From Aurifilum marmelostoma (Eukaryota > Ascomycota > Sordariomycetes > Diaporthales > Cryphonectriaceae): a stretch of 64,000 nt of DNA. Location: positions 2,101,650 to 2,165,649 of the forward strand of contig JAMXSV010000017.1 in the NCBI GenBank assembly GCA_027559495.1, read 5' to 3'. How positions within the stretch are numbered: position 1 is the stretch's first letter; each line of letters starts with the position of its first letter. A program made the position numbers and the translations under genes. The notes under the pieces were generated by a model that ran no database searches, was not told the origin of the DNA, and was given only the letters and a program-made list of their open reading frames with translations. This document shows, in pieces, positions 9,898 through 21,193 of the stretch.

Positions 9898-11520
9898 ATG
9901 CCAACGAACAAGAAGCGCCCGGCGGAGTCCACCGCCGACACTGCGAACAAGCGACGAGCTGGAGCTGCCGCCGCACCACCGGCACGGATGACCCGGTCAG
10001 CCTACAAGAAACTAAACGAGACAGGCGGGAAGGAGGTCAAACTGGAACCTGGTCTGCCCATGGCGACCCGCCAGCGCAGGAAACAGCAGCAGCAGCAGCA
10101 GCCCCAGCCGTTGGCAATGGCCCCAGGCCCAGCAGTATCATCCACAATAAGCGTCTCATCCCCGCCCCCGCCGCCTTCCAAGATCGATCTTGCGCTCGGC
10201 GTGACGGTAGGTGGCGCCCAGGTCCGCATACCAATGGAGATCGACGATAATGGTGCTAGCAGGCCTGGCAGCCTAGATAACGCTGTAAATCCTGACACAT
10301 CGACCGAAACGGGACGTTCTGATACGGCTGAGCAGGCAGGGCTGTATTATGTGGCGCGACGAGGAGAACAGCAAGGGGAGGGATATGGCACGGAAAGACA
10401 GAGCTTCACCACCGTGGTGTACGCCACGGGTGTTACACCGGACGGTAAGGAGTTTTCCGTCCCGATCACCACGGGTACTAGCAGGACGTCTGGAAGCGAG
10501 GCTGGTGCTGCTGCGGTGAGTTCTCCTGGGCGAAGGCATCACGAGGCCATCGAGGACACCATGCATAGGGTAGCAAGCCCAGTACCGATTCCGTACATGG
10601 GACCAAGCCTCGAGAACTTGACACATGAACAGTGGGAGTCGCTGTGTGCGCACACACGGCTGCCGTCTATCAGCGATCCTGTGTGGGACCAGCTGGAGCA
10701 GTCTCGAAATCTGTCCGACACTATTTCTGCTGATCCGCCACAGTCGCCGGCTGCATCCTTACTCTCAACGACCGGTGTGAGTCCACGAAGACATTCGTAT
10801 CGGATTCGAAAACCGTACCGAGATGCGGATGATGTACCTGGTAGATTCAAGCCGAGTTGGTCGCTCTCGGAACGCGGCGGCCTGAGGGCGGCCGTCTCTG
10901 AAGGAGCGGCCAAGGACATATTCTCAAGGACTATGGTGGACCCGGCGATCATGGAGAGTGTGGCGTTGCCCCCGGTCCTAAGCGGCGGTGACGAGCTGAT
11001 CAAGAATGAAGTTGAGACCCAGGACACTTCTGAGCCCATCCTCGTGGACCAGCCAGCCCAAAGCGCCGCCGCTTCCGATATAAAAATCCCCCATACTGCC
11101 ACAGTGGAAAAGGGCTCTTCCAATTCTTCTGACGATTACATTTCCGATATAATGATAAGCGACAGCAGCAACTCTTCAGAAGTGAGACCATCTGAGCCTG
11201 CTGAGGTACACGATCCGGTTGCGGATCCTCCCATGCCACAACACCAAGCAGCAGCAGCGATGTGTTTTGATGGTGCCTGCGATGACGGCGGGCAGGTGAA
11301 ACTATATGACTGGCCTAGCGAGGCGGAGACAAACTGCATCCTCCCAGTGGGAGATTTCCAACGGCCAAAAGAGCTGCTGTCACAGGACGAAACCCGTTCG
11401 TACCACCAGCTCAAGCCCATCTTCGCCGAGTGGCCGTGTCATGGAAGGTCGTTGAGCTGGTTCCGTGCAGATGAACAGTGCTGTGTCGAACAGTACGGCG
11501 AGGACGACATTATTTATTGA
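9898..11520 (+). CDS. unrecognised low-complexity, probably nuclear protein (540 aa)
   Basis: Single exon. The frame is open from an ATG at 9823, but the first 25 codons read like leader sequence. The ATG at 9898 starts MPTNKKRPAESTADTANKRR, a bipartite nuclear-localisation-like basic run, so I chose it. The protein is rich in Ser, Pro, Ala and acidic residues, with a poly-Gln run (about residue 63), a proline run (PPPPPS), RRHSYRIRKPYRDADD in the middle, and an acidic Ser-rich stretch (SNSSDDYISDIMISDSSNSS). The only ordered-looking part is the C-terminus, around KLYDWPSEAETNCILPVGDF and SLSWFRADEQCC. I do not recognise a domain. Composition suggests a chromatin- or transcription-associated protein, which is inference only. 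It converges on psf2 with about 400 nt between stop codons. Confidence 0.7.
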   Translation: MPTNKKRPAESTADTANKRRAGAAAAPPARMTRSAYKKLNETGGKEVKLEPGLPMATRQRRKQQQQQQPQPLAMAPGPAVSSTISVSSPPPPPSKIDLALGVTVGGAQVRIPMEIDDNGASRPGSLDNAVNPDTSTETGRSDTAEQAGLYYVARRGEQQGEGYGTERQSFTTVVYATGVTPDGKEFSVPITTGTSRTSGSEAGAAAVSSPGRRHHEAIEDTMHRVASPVPIPYMGPSLENLTHEQWESLCAHTRLPSISDPVWDQLEQSRNLSDTISADPPQSPAASLLSTTGVSPRRHSYRIRKPYRDADDVPGRFKPSWSLSERGGLRAAVSEGAAKDIFSRTMVDPAIMESVALPPVLSGGDELIKNEVETQDTSEPILVDQPAQSAAASDIKIPHTATVEKGSSNSSDDYISDIMISDSSNSSEVRPSEPAEVHDPVADPPMPQHQAAAAMCFDGACDDGGQVKLYDWPSEAETNCILPVGDFQRPKELLSQDETRSYHQLKPIFAEWPCHGRSLSWFRADEQCCVEQYGEDDIIY

Positions 11521-11922
11521 TCTTGGGAAGCCACAAAGCCATACTCTTACTCTCTAGCACTCGGTTTATGGCATGTCTATGGTTGATTGATTGGAAAGTG
11601 TGTATGGGCGTGTTGAACAGGTAAGGTCTCAAAGATTATCATGTAATTAATGTAATTGATGCGGGCTATCAATGCCTCCTTTTATTCTCTTGTTCTTTGC
11701 TCTCTTTGGACTTTCCACGTCCTTGATACTTTGACATGTAGTGATGCTTATGATATCCCATCCCAACGCCTATCCCATGCAGTCCTGAATATATGCCCAA
11801 CCCCCTTCCTCTTCCACACGCTTGGCTTCCTCCTTTTATGGCCAACCAGACAACCCAGTATAAATGCGAAGAGATCAGCAGCCAAGTCCCCCCCCCCCCC
11901 CCGGCCCTTCCTCTTACAAAAC
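11521..11922. other. 3' intergenic with a 15-nt C run
   Basis: 3' flanks of two convergent genes. An uninterrupted run of about 15 C lies at 11888-11902, just past the psf2 stop (a G run on the psf2 strand). No gene seen. Confidence 0.6.
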
Positions 11923-12847
11923 TCATATCCCCATCTCCTCATCACTCTCCTCACCATCCTCGCCACCCCCACCACCTTCTTCCTCTTCCTCCCTACGCGT
12001 CGCCTCGGCGCTAGCCCCAAGCCTGCGCACGCCATCCACCACGCCCAGCACAAACCCCCTGTTCTCCGCCAGCTCCATGGCGCCCACGCCGCGCAGGTTC
12101 ATGACGCCGCCCCCAAACGCCTCGAGCTGCGTGGTGCTCGCCCGCATCTTGGCCGCCCGCGCCTCCACCAGGTCCCGCAGCAGGCCCCTGATCTCGCCCG
12201 CCGGCGCCGGCATGTCGTCGCCCGCGTGTGCCAGCAGCATCTCGGCCATCTCGAGCCAGTGGTATGGCAGGTATCCTGCGGGGGCGCCCGCCACGCAGCT
12301 CTGCAGGAACGGCGGCGACAGCAGGACCGCGTCGGCATCGCCCAGCGGAGCCGTGTTGAGGCGGTGCGCGAGGCCGCTCTGGCCGTTGGCGGCGCGCGCG
12401 GGGGCGGCGGGGGTTTGCTGAAGGCCTGAGGGTCCTCACGGGTCTCTTGGCGGATGATCTCTGCGAGGGAGGACGGGTGCAGCCAGGCTGGGGGTACGAT
12501 GTTGGCGCGGCGCTGCTTCTTGAGGAGGAGGGCGAGCCAGAGGGGGAGCTGGGCGCGGTGGGGAGGTTTGAGAGGAGGTGTTGGGCCCTGTCGAGAGAGA
12601 AATGGAGGGGAACTGTCAGCTGCTTTCTGCTGTAGCTGGGCTTGTTACGGGAGAAGGAGAAGAAAAAGAAGAAAAAGAAGAAGAAGAAGAAGAAGAAGAA
12701 GGGGCTCGAGAATATGCAGAGGTCAAGGCGTACACTGAGTAGATCTATGCCGTCAAGGCGCCCTCTTGGCACGATTGTCACCATTTCCATCTCGCATAGA
12801 AATGATACCTCGGAGGGTGTGAGGCCCGGTGGAAGTGGGTGGGCCAT
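11923..12847 (-). CDS. psf2: GINS complex subunit Psf2, with an apparent 1-nt frameshift
   Basis: Exon 1, 12847-12734, encodes MAHPLPPGLTPSEVSFLCEM and ends DGIDLLS. The intron is 12733-12588 (GTACGC...GACAG), and exon 2 is 12587-11923. Exon 2 begins GPTPPLKPPHRAQLPLWLAL, then LKKQRRANIVPPAWLHPSSL. It ends YLPYHWLEMAEMLLAHAGDD, MNLRGVGAMELAENRGFVLG, and an acidic tail ESDEEMGI. These are the Psf2 hallmarks: one of four GINS subunits that, with Cdc45 and Mcm2-7, forms the CMG replicative helicase in the nucleus. The two halves of exon 2 are in different frames. The shift falls in the C/G-rich linker after QAFSKPPPPP (about 12375-12420), and exon 2 is 665 nt, one short of a multiple of three. 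No splice pair repairs the frame. Psf2 is essential in yeasts, so an assembly error in a homopolymer is the likeliest cause. Its (TTC)n intron tract is listed separately. Confidence 0.9.
12650..12703. repeat. (GAA)n / (TTC)n tract inside the psf2 intron
   Basis: Purine-rich GAA/GAAAAA repeat on the plus strand. On the psf2 sense strand it is a (TTC)n pyrimidine tract in the intron 12588-12733, placed like an enlarged polypyrimidine tract. Confidence 0.85.
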
Positions 12848-13655
12848 ATTGTGCTGTGGGAGCAAATTGTCATGACATCGAGAGGTAGAGACGGTAGGGC
12901 AGATATATCAGGGAAGTCAAGTCGTGTCGAGCAGACCGTGAGGGCGGGGTTGAGAAGATTTGCTTTGCATGTGATGATGCGACGGTGGGGGTGGAAGGGA
13001 AGCTCGACGCGACGCGACTCGGCCAGCCTTGGAGGGTGGTGGTGGTGCCGTGGTAACGATTTAATTGAATCACCCTGCCTATCCTAGGCGGTCCCTGTAG
13101 GCTGCCCACTAGAGCCCTAACCCTTGCCAAATCTATTCTCCAGAGGACCTCACCCGCAAAACGAGTTGTTGTGCGCTGCCACACTATTTATCGTAATAAT
13201 ATAACATATGACAAGCGCTATAGAGATGGTGAGACTGTCAATCGCCCTTAAAAAGACAGTGAAGAGAAGGTATTCCAGAGGGAAGATGAACAAAAGCCAA
13301 CCATCCATCGACATGAAACCCAGCTCGCTCAATGATAGCCCTTTGCAAGCCGCGTGCTTCGCTACGTCTGCTGAAATGTCTCGCCATCTCTTTGCATCCT
13401 GCAATGCCTGCTCTCTGGCATTACGAGTTCAAGTACCCTGTAAAAAGGAAACGAGAGTCTGTGCCTGAAACCAGATCCATAAAGACCGCTCTGCATCAGC
13501 CATCGCCCATGCCCCACCGCATCCAACACACCTCAGTCCAGTCCATATGCGCAAACCCAAGATCGATCTACAGGTGACGTCTGAGGGTTCATGTTGACCC
13601 AGAATCGCACATCAACATGCAGAGAGGAGCTGTCGAGGGAGGGAAGAGAACCCAA
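12848..13655. other. intergenic: psf2 promoter and AAA-ATPase 3' flank
   Basis: About 0.8 kb between two genes on the minus strand. No supported gene; frames of 80-85 codons here lack any family pattern. Confidence 0.6.
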
Positions 13656-16600
13656 TCAGAAGTAGCTCCTCATGGCGTCCTGATATCCGGTACCGCCCTT
13701 GAGGTCCCTGTCAAAGCTGACCTGCACATCCACTGCATAAATGTTAGGAGATGGGTGCGGACAACGGAGTGCATCTTCAACACAGACGAAGAAGTGATAG
13801 ACGCTAAATAACAAGGGGCGGAGGTGGAAGAAACTACTACTCACAAATTTGTCGGACGTGCTTCATGGCAAGTGCCTCGCCCTTGTTGACCGCCAGAGCC
13901 TGGGCACGGATGACCGTGTTCTTGATCTGTCGGCCATTGAGGTCGTGCCGGGCCAGGCTGTCGTAGTCCTCGTCTGTAAAGCATATCTTGTCTTGAATGC
14001 TCTTCTGCTGCACACGGGCCCGTTCCACAAACATCTTGAAGACGGCCTTCTTGGCGCGCAGGTCCAAGGGATCATACCGCAGGGCAATATGGATCCGAGA
14101 CTGGAAGGCGTCGTCAAAAGTCTCGACCCTGTTGGTGGTCAGAAATAGTATCCCCTGGAAATACTCGAGCTGCCGCAGAAAGATGCTGACGAGCGCGTTG
14201 CGGTGGATCTCGTGCATGTTGCGCTTCTCCAAGAAGACGTCAGCCTCGTCCAAGAGGAGGATGGCTCCCCAGGCGTGGCATATGTCGAGAATCCGCTGTA
14301 GCTCTGTCTCGAGCATGCGCGAGTCCGTGCCCAGCTCGCCCGCAGAGACCATGTACAGTGGGCAGTGGAGAAGCTCGCTGATGCCCTCAGCCGTCAGGGT
14401 CTTTCCGGTACCTGGGGGTCCGTGTAGGACCGCTTTCATATCGCAACGACAAGTCAGTAATCAAGATACGGGACATCATCGCAAAAGACTTTGAGACAAT
14501 CCTTGTATGACATACCGACCAGGCCTTTGCCCTTGCCCTGTATCACGTCATCGATGGACTCTGCCGCATGGTACTTGTGAGACTCGACGAGAGCCTGTGG
14601 AAACCTCTGATTAGCACCGGCGGATTGAGACGGCCTGACAGCTCCATTGGAGGACCACAAACCTTGACAGTATCCTTGGTCCGGGTCTCCAGCACTAAAG
14701 ACTCGTATGCGTTCACGTTCCACATGACATCTTTGATGCCTGAAACGGTAAATTCCAGCCACATCTTCTCGCCAAAAGAGAAACCCATCACGAGCGGTGA
14801 GGCCATGAGGTACTCGTCGTCGGTGAACACAAGAGGCTTCTGTGCTTCTTTGGGCTTGTCGTTTCCCCCCTCTTCGTCGTCGTCATCGTCACTGGTGTCG
14901 TCGCTGACACTGAGCTGGCTCTCCACCTTGGCCAGCTTCCCCTTGCCGAGCTCCAGGGCCTCTTCCTTGGTCATACGGACGATCTGCACCCTGCCCTTGT
15001 CATCTTTCATAAAGCTAGTGACCATCTTGCTCTCGCCGTCATCATCGTCCCCCTCCCCCCTGCCGTCGCCCTCGTCGTCCGAGTCCTCGCCGAACTGGAG
15101 ATCTTTGGGCCGGACAACAGAGACAGGGTAGTTGGGATTGATGCGGCGGTGGATAGCAGTATCGATCATTACCCTGCCGTTAACATTCACCTTCATGATG
15201 CTCTTCTTCTTCTTGAAGTATGCCATGCCCTGGAAAGCCTTATAATTGACACCGCTGAGCGCGACAAACTTCTTGCCGCGCTCGATCAAATCATTGCGGA
15301 TTTTCTCCTCACGCTTATGGAACTTGAGAGGGTAGCAGCCGAGGCTGGTGATCTTCTTTGCGCCATAGAACTCGCCGATCTCTTCCATTATACGGCCGTA
15401 CCCAAACTGCTTGCCATCGTAGTCGAAGTATTTTCCGTCAATGTAGTAGAATTCGCCCTTGGACATGTGGCTGTGCTTCTCGGCAGTGTCCACTCGGAAG
15501 ATCCGAGGGTCTTCGTGTGAGCCATAGGTCGTGGTATAAGCCAGAGTGTTGGGCTTCCAGAGGGCCCAGAGCATGTCGAAGGTGATGAGGCCATGCTCGA
15601 GCATGGGGTAGAGGGACTCCTTGACCACCGCGAAGTCCCCGTCAATGTACGTGATCAGGACATCCAGGCATTTCCGCTGCTCCACGAGACTCTCGGCTGC
15701 CTTCTCGCGCTCCTCCTCGGTGGCCCCAGGAGGGTCCTCAGCTGACTTGTCCAGCTTCTCGGCGTGTGCGCGCAGGTCTTCAAGGTACAGGAACAGCATG
15801 TGAGGATCGAGCTTTGGCATCTCTTCCACCAGGCTGACACCCTTAACGTCTCCCATTACCTCCTGGAGAGATTTCCGGAGGAGCTTGCTCCTGATGTCGA
15901 CATATGTAGCCTTGAACTTGCCCTCCCAATCGAATGTTCGACGGACATGGAAGCAGTAGCCCTCATATTTAGTCTCACTCTCGGGCTCCGCCGTCTCTTG
16001 AAGTTGAAAGTTATGCAGAGCATTGTTCCAGACCTGGTCGACGCGCTTGTAGTTGAACTTCTTGGGCTTCTGCTTGACAGACGGGTCAACAGGCTTGGCG
16101 GGCTGCTTCTGCTGGACCTTAGGGCCTCGCTGCACTCGGCTGTTGCCGCCTGGATTGAGTTCCTCGTCATCGACATCATCCAGGAGGTTGATCATCCCAG
16201 AGGTCTTCACTGCTGACACGGGCGGTCTGATCCGTTGTATCCCTGCACGGAGGACTGGGTCGACAGCAGCAGCTTCCTGTAGCATCTTGAGCTGTTCCGG
16301 AGTATATTCTCTTGGGCCGCTGCTACGGGCCGCTATGGGCTCGGGTGCGGCGGGGGGGCGCTCGGCGGGAGGTGCGGCAGGCGGGGCAGACCGCATTTGG
16401 TCCAGTTGATGCAAGAATTGTTGAAAGATGCCGAGAACCTGAGCTTGGGCATTCTCGCCGGTTTGTATGCCGGAGTTGGGCGCCTTCGTCAAGCCCAGGC
16501 GATGATTCTGATCGGTAAGTTCTTCTTTGCTTTTCTCGTCCTTTTTGTCTTCCAGTCTGGCGTCGGCGGTAGGAGGGTCTAAAACTACACCTGAGGTCTC

Positions 16601-17056
16601 GGGTGGTTGGGACCTGACCTCCGGAGGGCCAGTAGTCTCCTCGATAGGCTCGAACTGCACCTTCTTGGTACCAAGATCCACCCGAGGGCTGCCTTTTCCT
16701 GTGCCCTGGGGGACTAGAGTAGGCTGAGCGACTCTGTTATCGGAGTCGGATTCACTCAAGCCCGACGAGTCATCCATGTTGTTCTTCTGCTGCTTCTTCT
16801 TCTTCCTCTTGTTGTTGTTGCTTCCGATGTCCTTTACGTTGTCTTTTGTTGCCTCGCCGTCACTCAATCGCTCGTCTGTCTCGTCGTTCTGTTCCCTTTC
16901 GATGTTATCGTCGGAGCCGTCTTGGCTCTTGTCGTCGTCTTCTACTTTCACAGCACCAGCTCCGTCGGTCTTGAATTCGGCATTGTGGGATCGAGTTCCC
17001 GAAGGGTCGCCCTCCTCTCGAAGGACGGCAGTTGCCTGGTGCGGAATCGGTTCCAT
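13656..17056 (-). CDS. large AAA+ ATPase of the fungal DUF-AAA type (1045 aa)
   Basis: Four exons: 17056-14663, 14594-14516, 14432-13845 and 13732-13656. Introns carry GTTTGT, GTATGT and GTGAGT donors and CACAG, AAAG and TGCAG acceptors, and all phases agree. The start MEPIPHQATAVL follows a stretch that reads as 5' leader. Residues 1-330 are disordered, acidic and Lys-rich, with a KRKKKKQQKNN nuclear-localisation-like run. Then comes a conserved middle region (YEGYCFHVRRTFDWEGKF, LITFDMLWALWKPNTLAYTT, FDYDGKQFGYG, AFQGMAYFKKKKS) typical of ascomycete proteins of this class. An acidic insert follows, then the ATPase: Walker A HGPPGTGKT near 828-836, Walker B ILLLDEADVF near 883-892, sensor FLTTNRVETFDDAFQSRIH, and the C-terminal tail DLKGGTGYQDAMRSYF. 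Client and process are unknown. The Bcs1/AAA-like ATPase core is clear. Confidence 0.9.
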
Positions 17057-20041
17057 GGCGAGCAACAGCCGAAGATGCGCAGGGGGTGAACTCGAAGTCC
17101 AGCAGCTCCACCACAGAAGACTGGAGAAGCAATACAGCTGGTGGGGATGTTTGTCTGTGGCAGGGCTTTTTGTATCTAGTACCAGAAGGTGTGTCAGTTC
17201 ATGATGAGAGTGGCTCCAAGAGAAAGATAAACAGGGCTTGGTCAAAGTAGGAGATAACCAAAAATGTGAGGCTGCACGTCTGCGACAGTAGTTGAATGGG
17301 GCAAGGTTGAGGAGGGGCAGGTTGGTACAAGCCAAGGTGATGCTGCTCCTCTCCGTAAGCTGCAGCAGTCTAAGCAAGACGCCAGGCCACATGTAGAGCC
17401 AGGTACTCACTAGGCACAATGGACATTATACTAGCACCAACCAAAAAGAGTCAAAAGTTGAGGCTGGACTTGGCAAGCTCAAAGGCCAAATGGGTATGCT
17501 ACCAGGCTGTGTGAGGGGTATGCGATTGTCAGTCCTTGCTTACCTGGTGGACACACTAAATCAGATGCATGATTAAACGGTTGTTGAGAAGCATATGATC
17601 TGGCTGCTAGATAGCTGTATGTTATAAGAACCATCTAGCAGTAAGTTGTGCCTTGGGTTCTTGTCCCGACTCTGCTGTGACATACACAAGGGTAGCACGA
17701 GAGAGGTGCAAAGGAATCTCGCCAAGTGGCAGCAGCAGCGAGGACTGCGGTAGTTGAACGAGTGAGAGGTCTGCCATCTACCCCAAGGGATTCCGAGTTG
17801 GGGAAATCTGTGAAAGGTAAGGCTTACTGTTACAAGGGTGGCACTGTTGGTTGAGGGCAGCTGATGCTGGGGGTGGCAGCCTGCGTGGCCGGGACAACTG
17901 TCTTGCACAGACACCTGAGAAATTGGCGATGGATTTGGCAAAAGCAAGTCTATCATGGGTCAGTTCAATAGTGGACTTGCCCCTCTCTTGGCTATTGAAG
18001 TTTGGTGAGGTACAAGCAACTGTTGGGCCCTTCAGCTGAGGAACCAGATAACAGATCGCAAACAAAGAGAAAGACACTTTCCTGACTTGAAAAGGGGAGG
18101 AACAAGAATAAAAGGAAAACAAGAGTCTCGGAGGCAGGAAGCTTTCAGTGCTGGGAAGGCAACGTCCAACCCAAGCCTCTGCTGCTGTTTAACTATTCAA
18201 CAGGGCAGGGCGCATAGACATGGATACAGCAGCCAGCAAGACCCTTGCCCACCCACACGGGAAGTGCACAGACCATATGCGGCCCGTTAATATCAAGTGG
18301 GTAATCTCGTCCATCTTGAGCATAGACTGGAGTGACTACTGGCTTCTTGCAGCTCACTGTTGTCCTGTATGGAGTACATGGCGTGTTATTGTCAGGGGTA
18401 CCCGGGTAGGTACCCATTCTCATGGTGCTCCTTAACTGCATGTCGCCCGATGGGGCTTACACCATAAGCTGTGCGGTTGCTACAGTACGCAAGATCACCA
18501 TTCCTCCAATGCTCTGATGCTGCCTTGATCAATGTGATTATTCCTTCCCATCCTCTCTGATTGTCTGTATCCAACCAAGGAACACAGCCTCACAAGAAGG
18601 AATACAAGGTGATATAATCTTGAGTGGTCTTTTTTGACAGTCACTCCATGGGTGGACCACCGCGTCAGACTCCCAATGATCTTGCTTCCGTGAAAACAAG
18701 CAATGTGGCAGGTTCTAGAGAGCTAAACAATTTGGAACAGACTGGTTTGTCTCTGCTACATGAGGAATATTGGAAGTGGCAAAGTGAACCAGTAGTCTCA
18801 TCACCCCCTTCCTTGGATATTCTAGAGTCAATAATATCGGGCAAGAGCCTCTTTCTTCCCAGGGAGCTCCATCGAGCCGCAAACCCTATCTGGACTGATG
18901 CTAATGTGGTGGGTAAGAAGGACCCATGCCTGCTACCATAACTCCTGCTATTTTCTTTTTATTTTTTAATTTTTTAAAAAAAGGGTCTACAGCGGAACTG
19001 TTATGTCTGGATTTTACTTTTGGCTAGAGTCCTCCATCGTCCCTGCTCTGATAATGACTGGGAGTCCTGGCCACAGAGAGCGGACAGCACAACTAGGTGG
19101 GAAGGTGAGGCGACCTGCAGGGGAGAACTGAGGAGGGGTTGAGTGTCGACCTTTGTTGCTGCAGGCGACACGTCTTGTCAGCTGCAATTTCTTCTCTCGC
19201 TTGTCTTTCTTGTTCTTGTCTTCCTCGTATCTAGATCTTCCTCCCAGCCGCCCTTGTTGCATTCTTCTCCACTTATTGTAATTTTCTTATTTGTTGCTTT
19301 TCTTTTCCCTCACTTCTGTTGCTCTTCCTCGCTCTCGCCTACTGTTATTCCCACCACACCATCTGCAATTCTCCAATCACATTTATAGCCAGTACAGATC
19401 TACTTCCGTCTCTTAATGTCTCTCCTCGTCTCCCCCCCCTCTCCCCCCACTCTTCACCCTCTTCCCCAGCCACCCTAGGCTATTGGTTATGGCTATTTCT
19501 AATCGTTCTTCCAATTTGCTCACACACTCGTGTTTTATATTCTGTCCCGTTGCCATATGAGGGCTGTCTTATCTACCATGACGTAGCTAAAAGGTAACAC
19601 CAAATTATCCTACGCCGAAATGGTTGCATACTACGGTAACAAAACACTGAGATACAACATCTCAGTGTGGCCTAAGACAAGGATACTCAAGGCCCGTCGA
19701 GAACCTGCCACAATTTATCCCTGTTTGCGGAGCTGCGAGAGTGTTTTACATTTGATGAATGTATTCGAAACATCCTGTCTAGGTTCAATAACGTAAACAG
19801 GAAACGTAAGTGACTTTTGCAAATAGCCACGTAATATGTTAGCCTCAGGAGTTTTGAAGAGTTTTTTTCAGGAGGAGCATAGCACTTCACTGTGTCGCAC
19901 GACATACTTCGTATGTGCAGATACAGATTTCCACTCTCGAATAGCTGTCTGGTGTTGACGTTATAATACCATGCAGCCCTTCAGAAGGGAATTCTCATAT
20001 AATCCGAGTGCCATGCTCATGAATGCCGGGCAGAAGCCGCC
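17057..20041. other. 3-kb gene-poor stretch
   Basis: Upstream of the AAA gene (its 5' leader probably reaches 17.4 kb) and downstream of nothing recognisable. A strongly CT-rich run on the plus strand at about 19170-19480 looks like a fungal promoter or 5' UTR but leads into no gene. A frame at 18624-18941 has no recognisable pattern. A T-rich then A-rich patch lies at 18955-18982. Confidence 0.5.
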
Positions 20042-20788
20042 CTACAACCCCTCCACAGCCCCTTCCCTTTCTGGCTTCCTCACCATGAACGAATGCCGAT
20101 ACTGCCCATCAAAGAACGGCCAAGTCTCCGCCGCATCCCGAAACCCAAACCTTTGATACAAGGGCTTTCCCACAGGCGTCGCATCCAGATAGCACTCGAC
20201 CCCCTCTGCATCCGCCCTGTCCACCCCCCACCGCATCAGCGCGGCCCCGGCCCCACGGCCCTGGAACGCCGCCCGCGTGACAATGATCTCCAAGTACCAG
20301 TGACCCCGACCGCCCATGATCTGCTCGTGCATTTCTGCCAGCTTCCGGAAGAAGACAGCTGCCCGTGACGGGTCGCCGTCCGTGGGCCACTCGTCGTCTG
20401 CGGGAAGGGGCGCCTGGGGTGTGCCTGGCGGGAGCGGCCGGACCCATTTCGCGAAGGCGATGATGGGCTCGTCTTGATCCGAGGCGTCGCTATTTTCATT
20501 CCTGGTCGTTACGACGAGGAAGTGGAAGTTGGGGTCCCGGATCTCCTCGGTGAGGGCGCCGGTCCAGAAGTTGCGGGCAGACGACGTGTCGCGGGGGAAG
20601 AAGGTCTGGCCGATGGGGTTTCCTGAGAAGCTGTCGAGGAAAATGTCGGCCAGGGTGGGGACATCAGATGATTGGCCGGGACGGAGCCTGAATCTTGGGT
20701 CTAGAGGCATGGCGAGTGGGCTGGCTGAGAGGCTCAGGCTTGGTATTGGGGGTGGTGTCCGCGAGGCAAGGTGCCCTTGCACTATCAC
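20042..20788 (-). CDS. GNAT-family N-acetyltransferase
   Basis: Single exon. The body starts DPRFRLRPGQSSDVPTLADI and contains FLDSFSGNPIGQTFFPRD. Then comes the GNAT acetyl-CoA loop (motif A) WYLEIIVTRAAFQGRGAGAA, then GVECYLDATPVGKPLYQRFG, the usual motif B. This is a complete GCN5-related acetyltransferase fold transferring acetyl from acetyl-CoA to an amine; the substrate is not evident. The first ATG (20788) adds a Ser/Pro-rich 26-residue lead. The ATG at 20710 (MPLDPRFRLRPG) places the fold right at the N-terminus as in most relatives, so it may be the real start (222 aa instead of 248). Probably cytosolic. Its neighbours give no hint of pathway. Confidence 0.85.
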   Translation of the reverse strand: MIVQGHLASRTPPPIPSLSLSASPLAMPLDPRFRLRPGQSSDVPTLADIFLDSFSGNPIGQTFFPRDTSSARNFWTGALTEEIRDPNFHFLVVTTRNENSDASDQDEPIIAFAKWVRPLPPGTPQAPLPADDEWPTDGDPSRAAVFFRKLAEMHEQIMGGRGHWYLEIIVTRAAFQGRGAGAALMRWGVDRADAEGVECYLDATPVGKPLYQRFGFRDAAETWPFFDGQYRHSFMVRKPEREGAVEGL

Positions 20789-21193
20789 AAGACCAAGGAA
20801 ATTTCGGACTGCCGTGGAATCTTTTCACAAGAGGCCAAGTCAAGCGCCGTGATATAGAATTTCTACACTTTCCAAATGAATTGGTAAAGGCGTCGTAGGG
20901 GAAAGATCAATTACAGTGGCTGTCGTGGCCCTGGAACTGTTGCCGGGAGCCGGGCGACACTGACGAAAAGATGCTTCTTCGGCTCCACCGTAACCCAACT
21001 CTACAGTACGGCTAGTGAGTCACCCGCCGATAGCCCTCTTGATGACGGGAACTCAGAGCACACACCATTGCATTATTCACGTGGAAGCTGCATGTCACAT
21101 CTTCTGATGTCATTGCTAGATGCATATAAAAAGCTGATGTGAGTGATTCAATACAATACAGTGTCTGCTTGCGTACCCAGCAGCGGTGCCCAT
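20789..21193. other. intergenic, about 0.4 kb, no gene seen
   Basis: Between two minus-strand genes: promoter of the acetyltransferase gene and 3' flank of the coiled-coil gene. Confidence 0.55.

Noticed and set aside
11656..12429. Long plus-strand frame over psf2
   Set aside because: Antisense shadow of the psf2 coding sequence; Arg/His/Pro-rich composition.
12011..12865. One continuous minus-strand frame over psf2 exon 1, intron and exon 2
   Set aside because: It reads through the (TTC)n intron as poly-Phe/Ser and is out of frame with both Psf2 segments; only its first 38 codons after ATG 12847 are real.
18624..18941. 105-codon plus-strand frame in the gene desert
   Set aside because: No recognisable motif, no splice context and no homologous pattern; could be chance.
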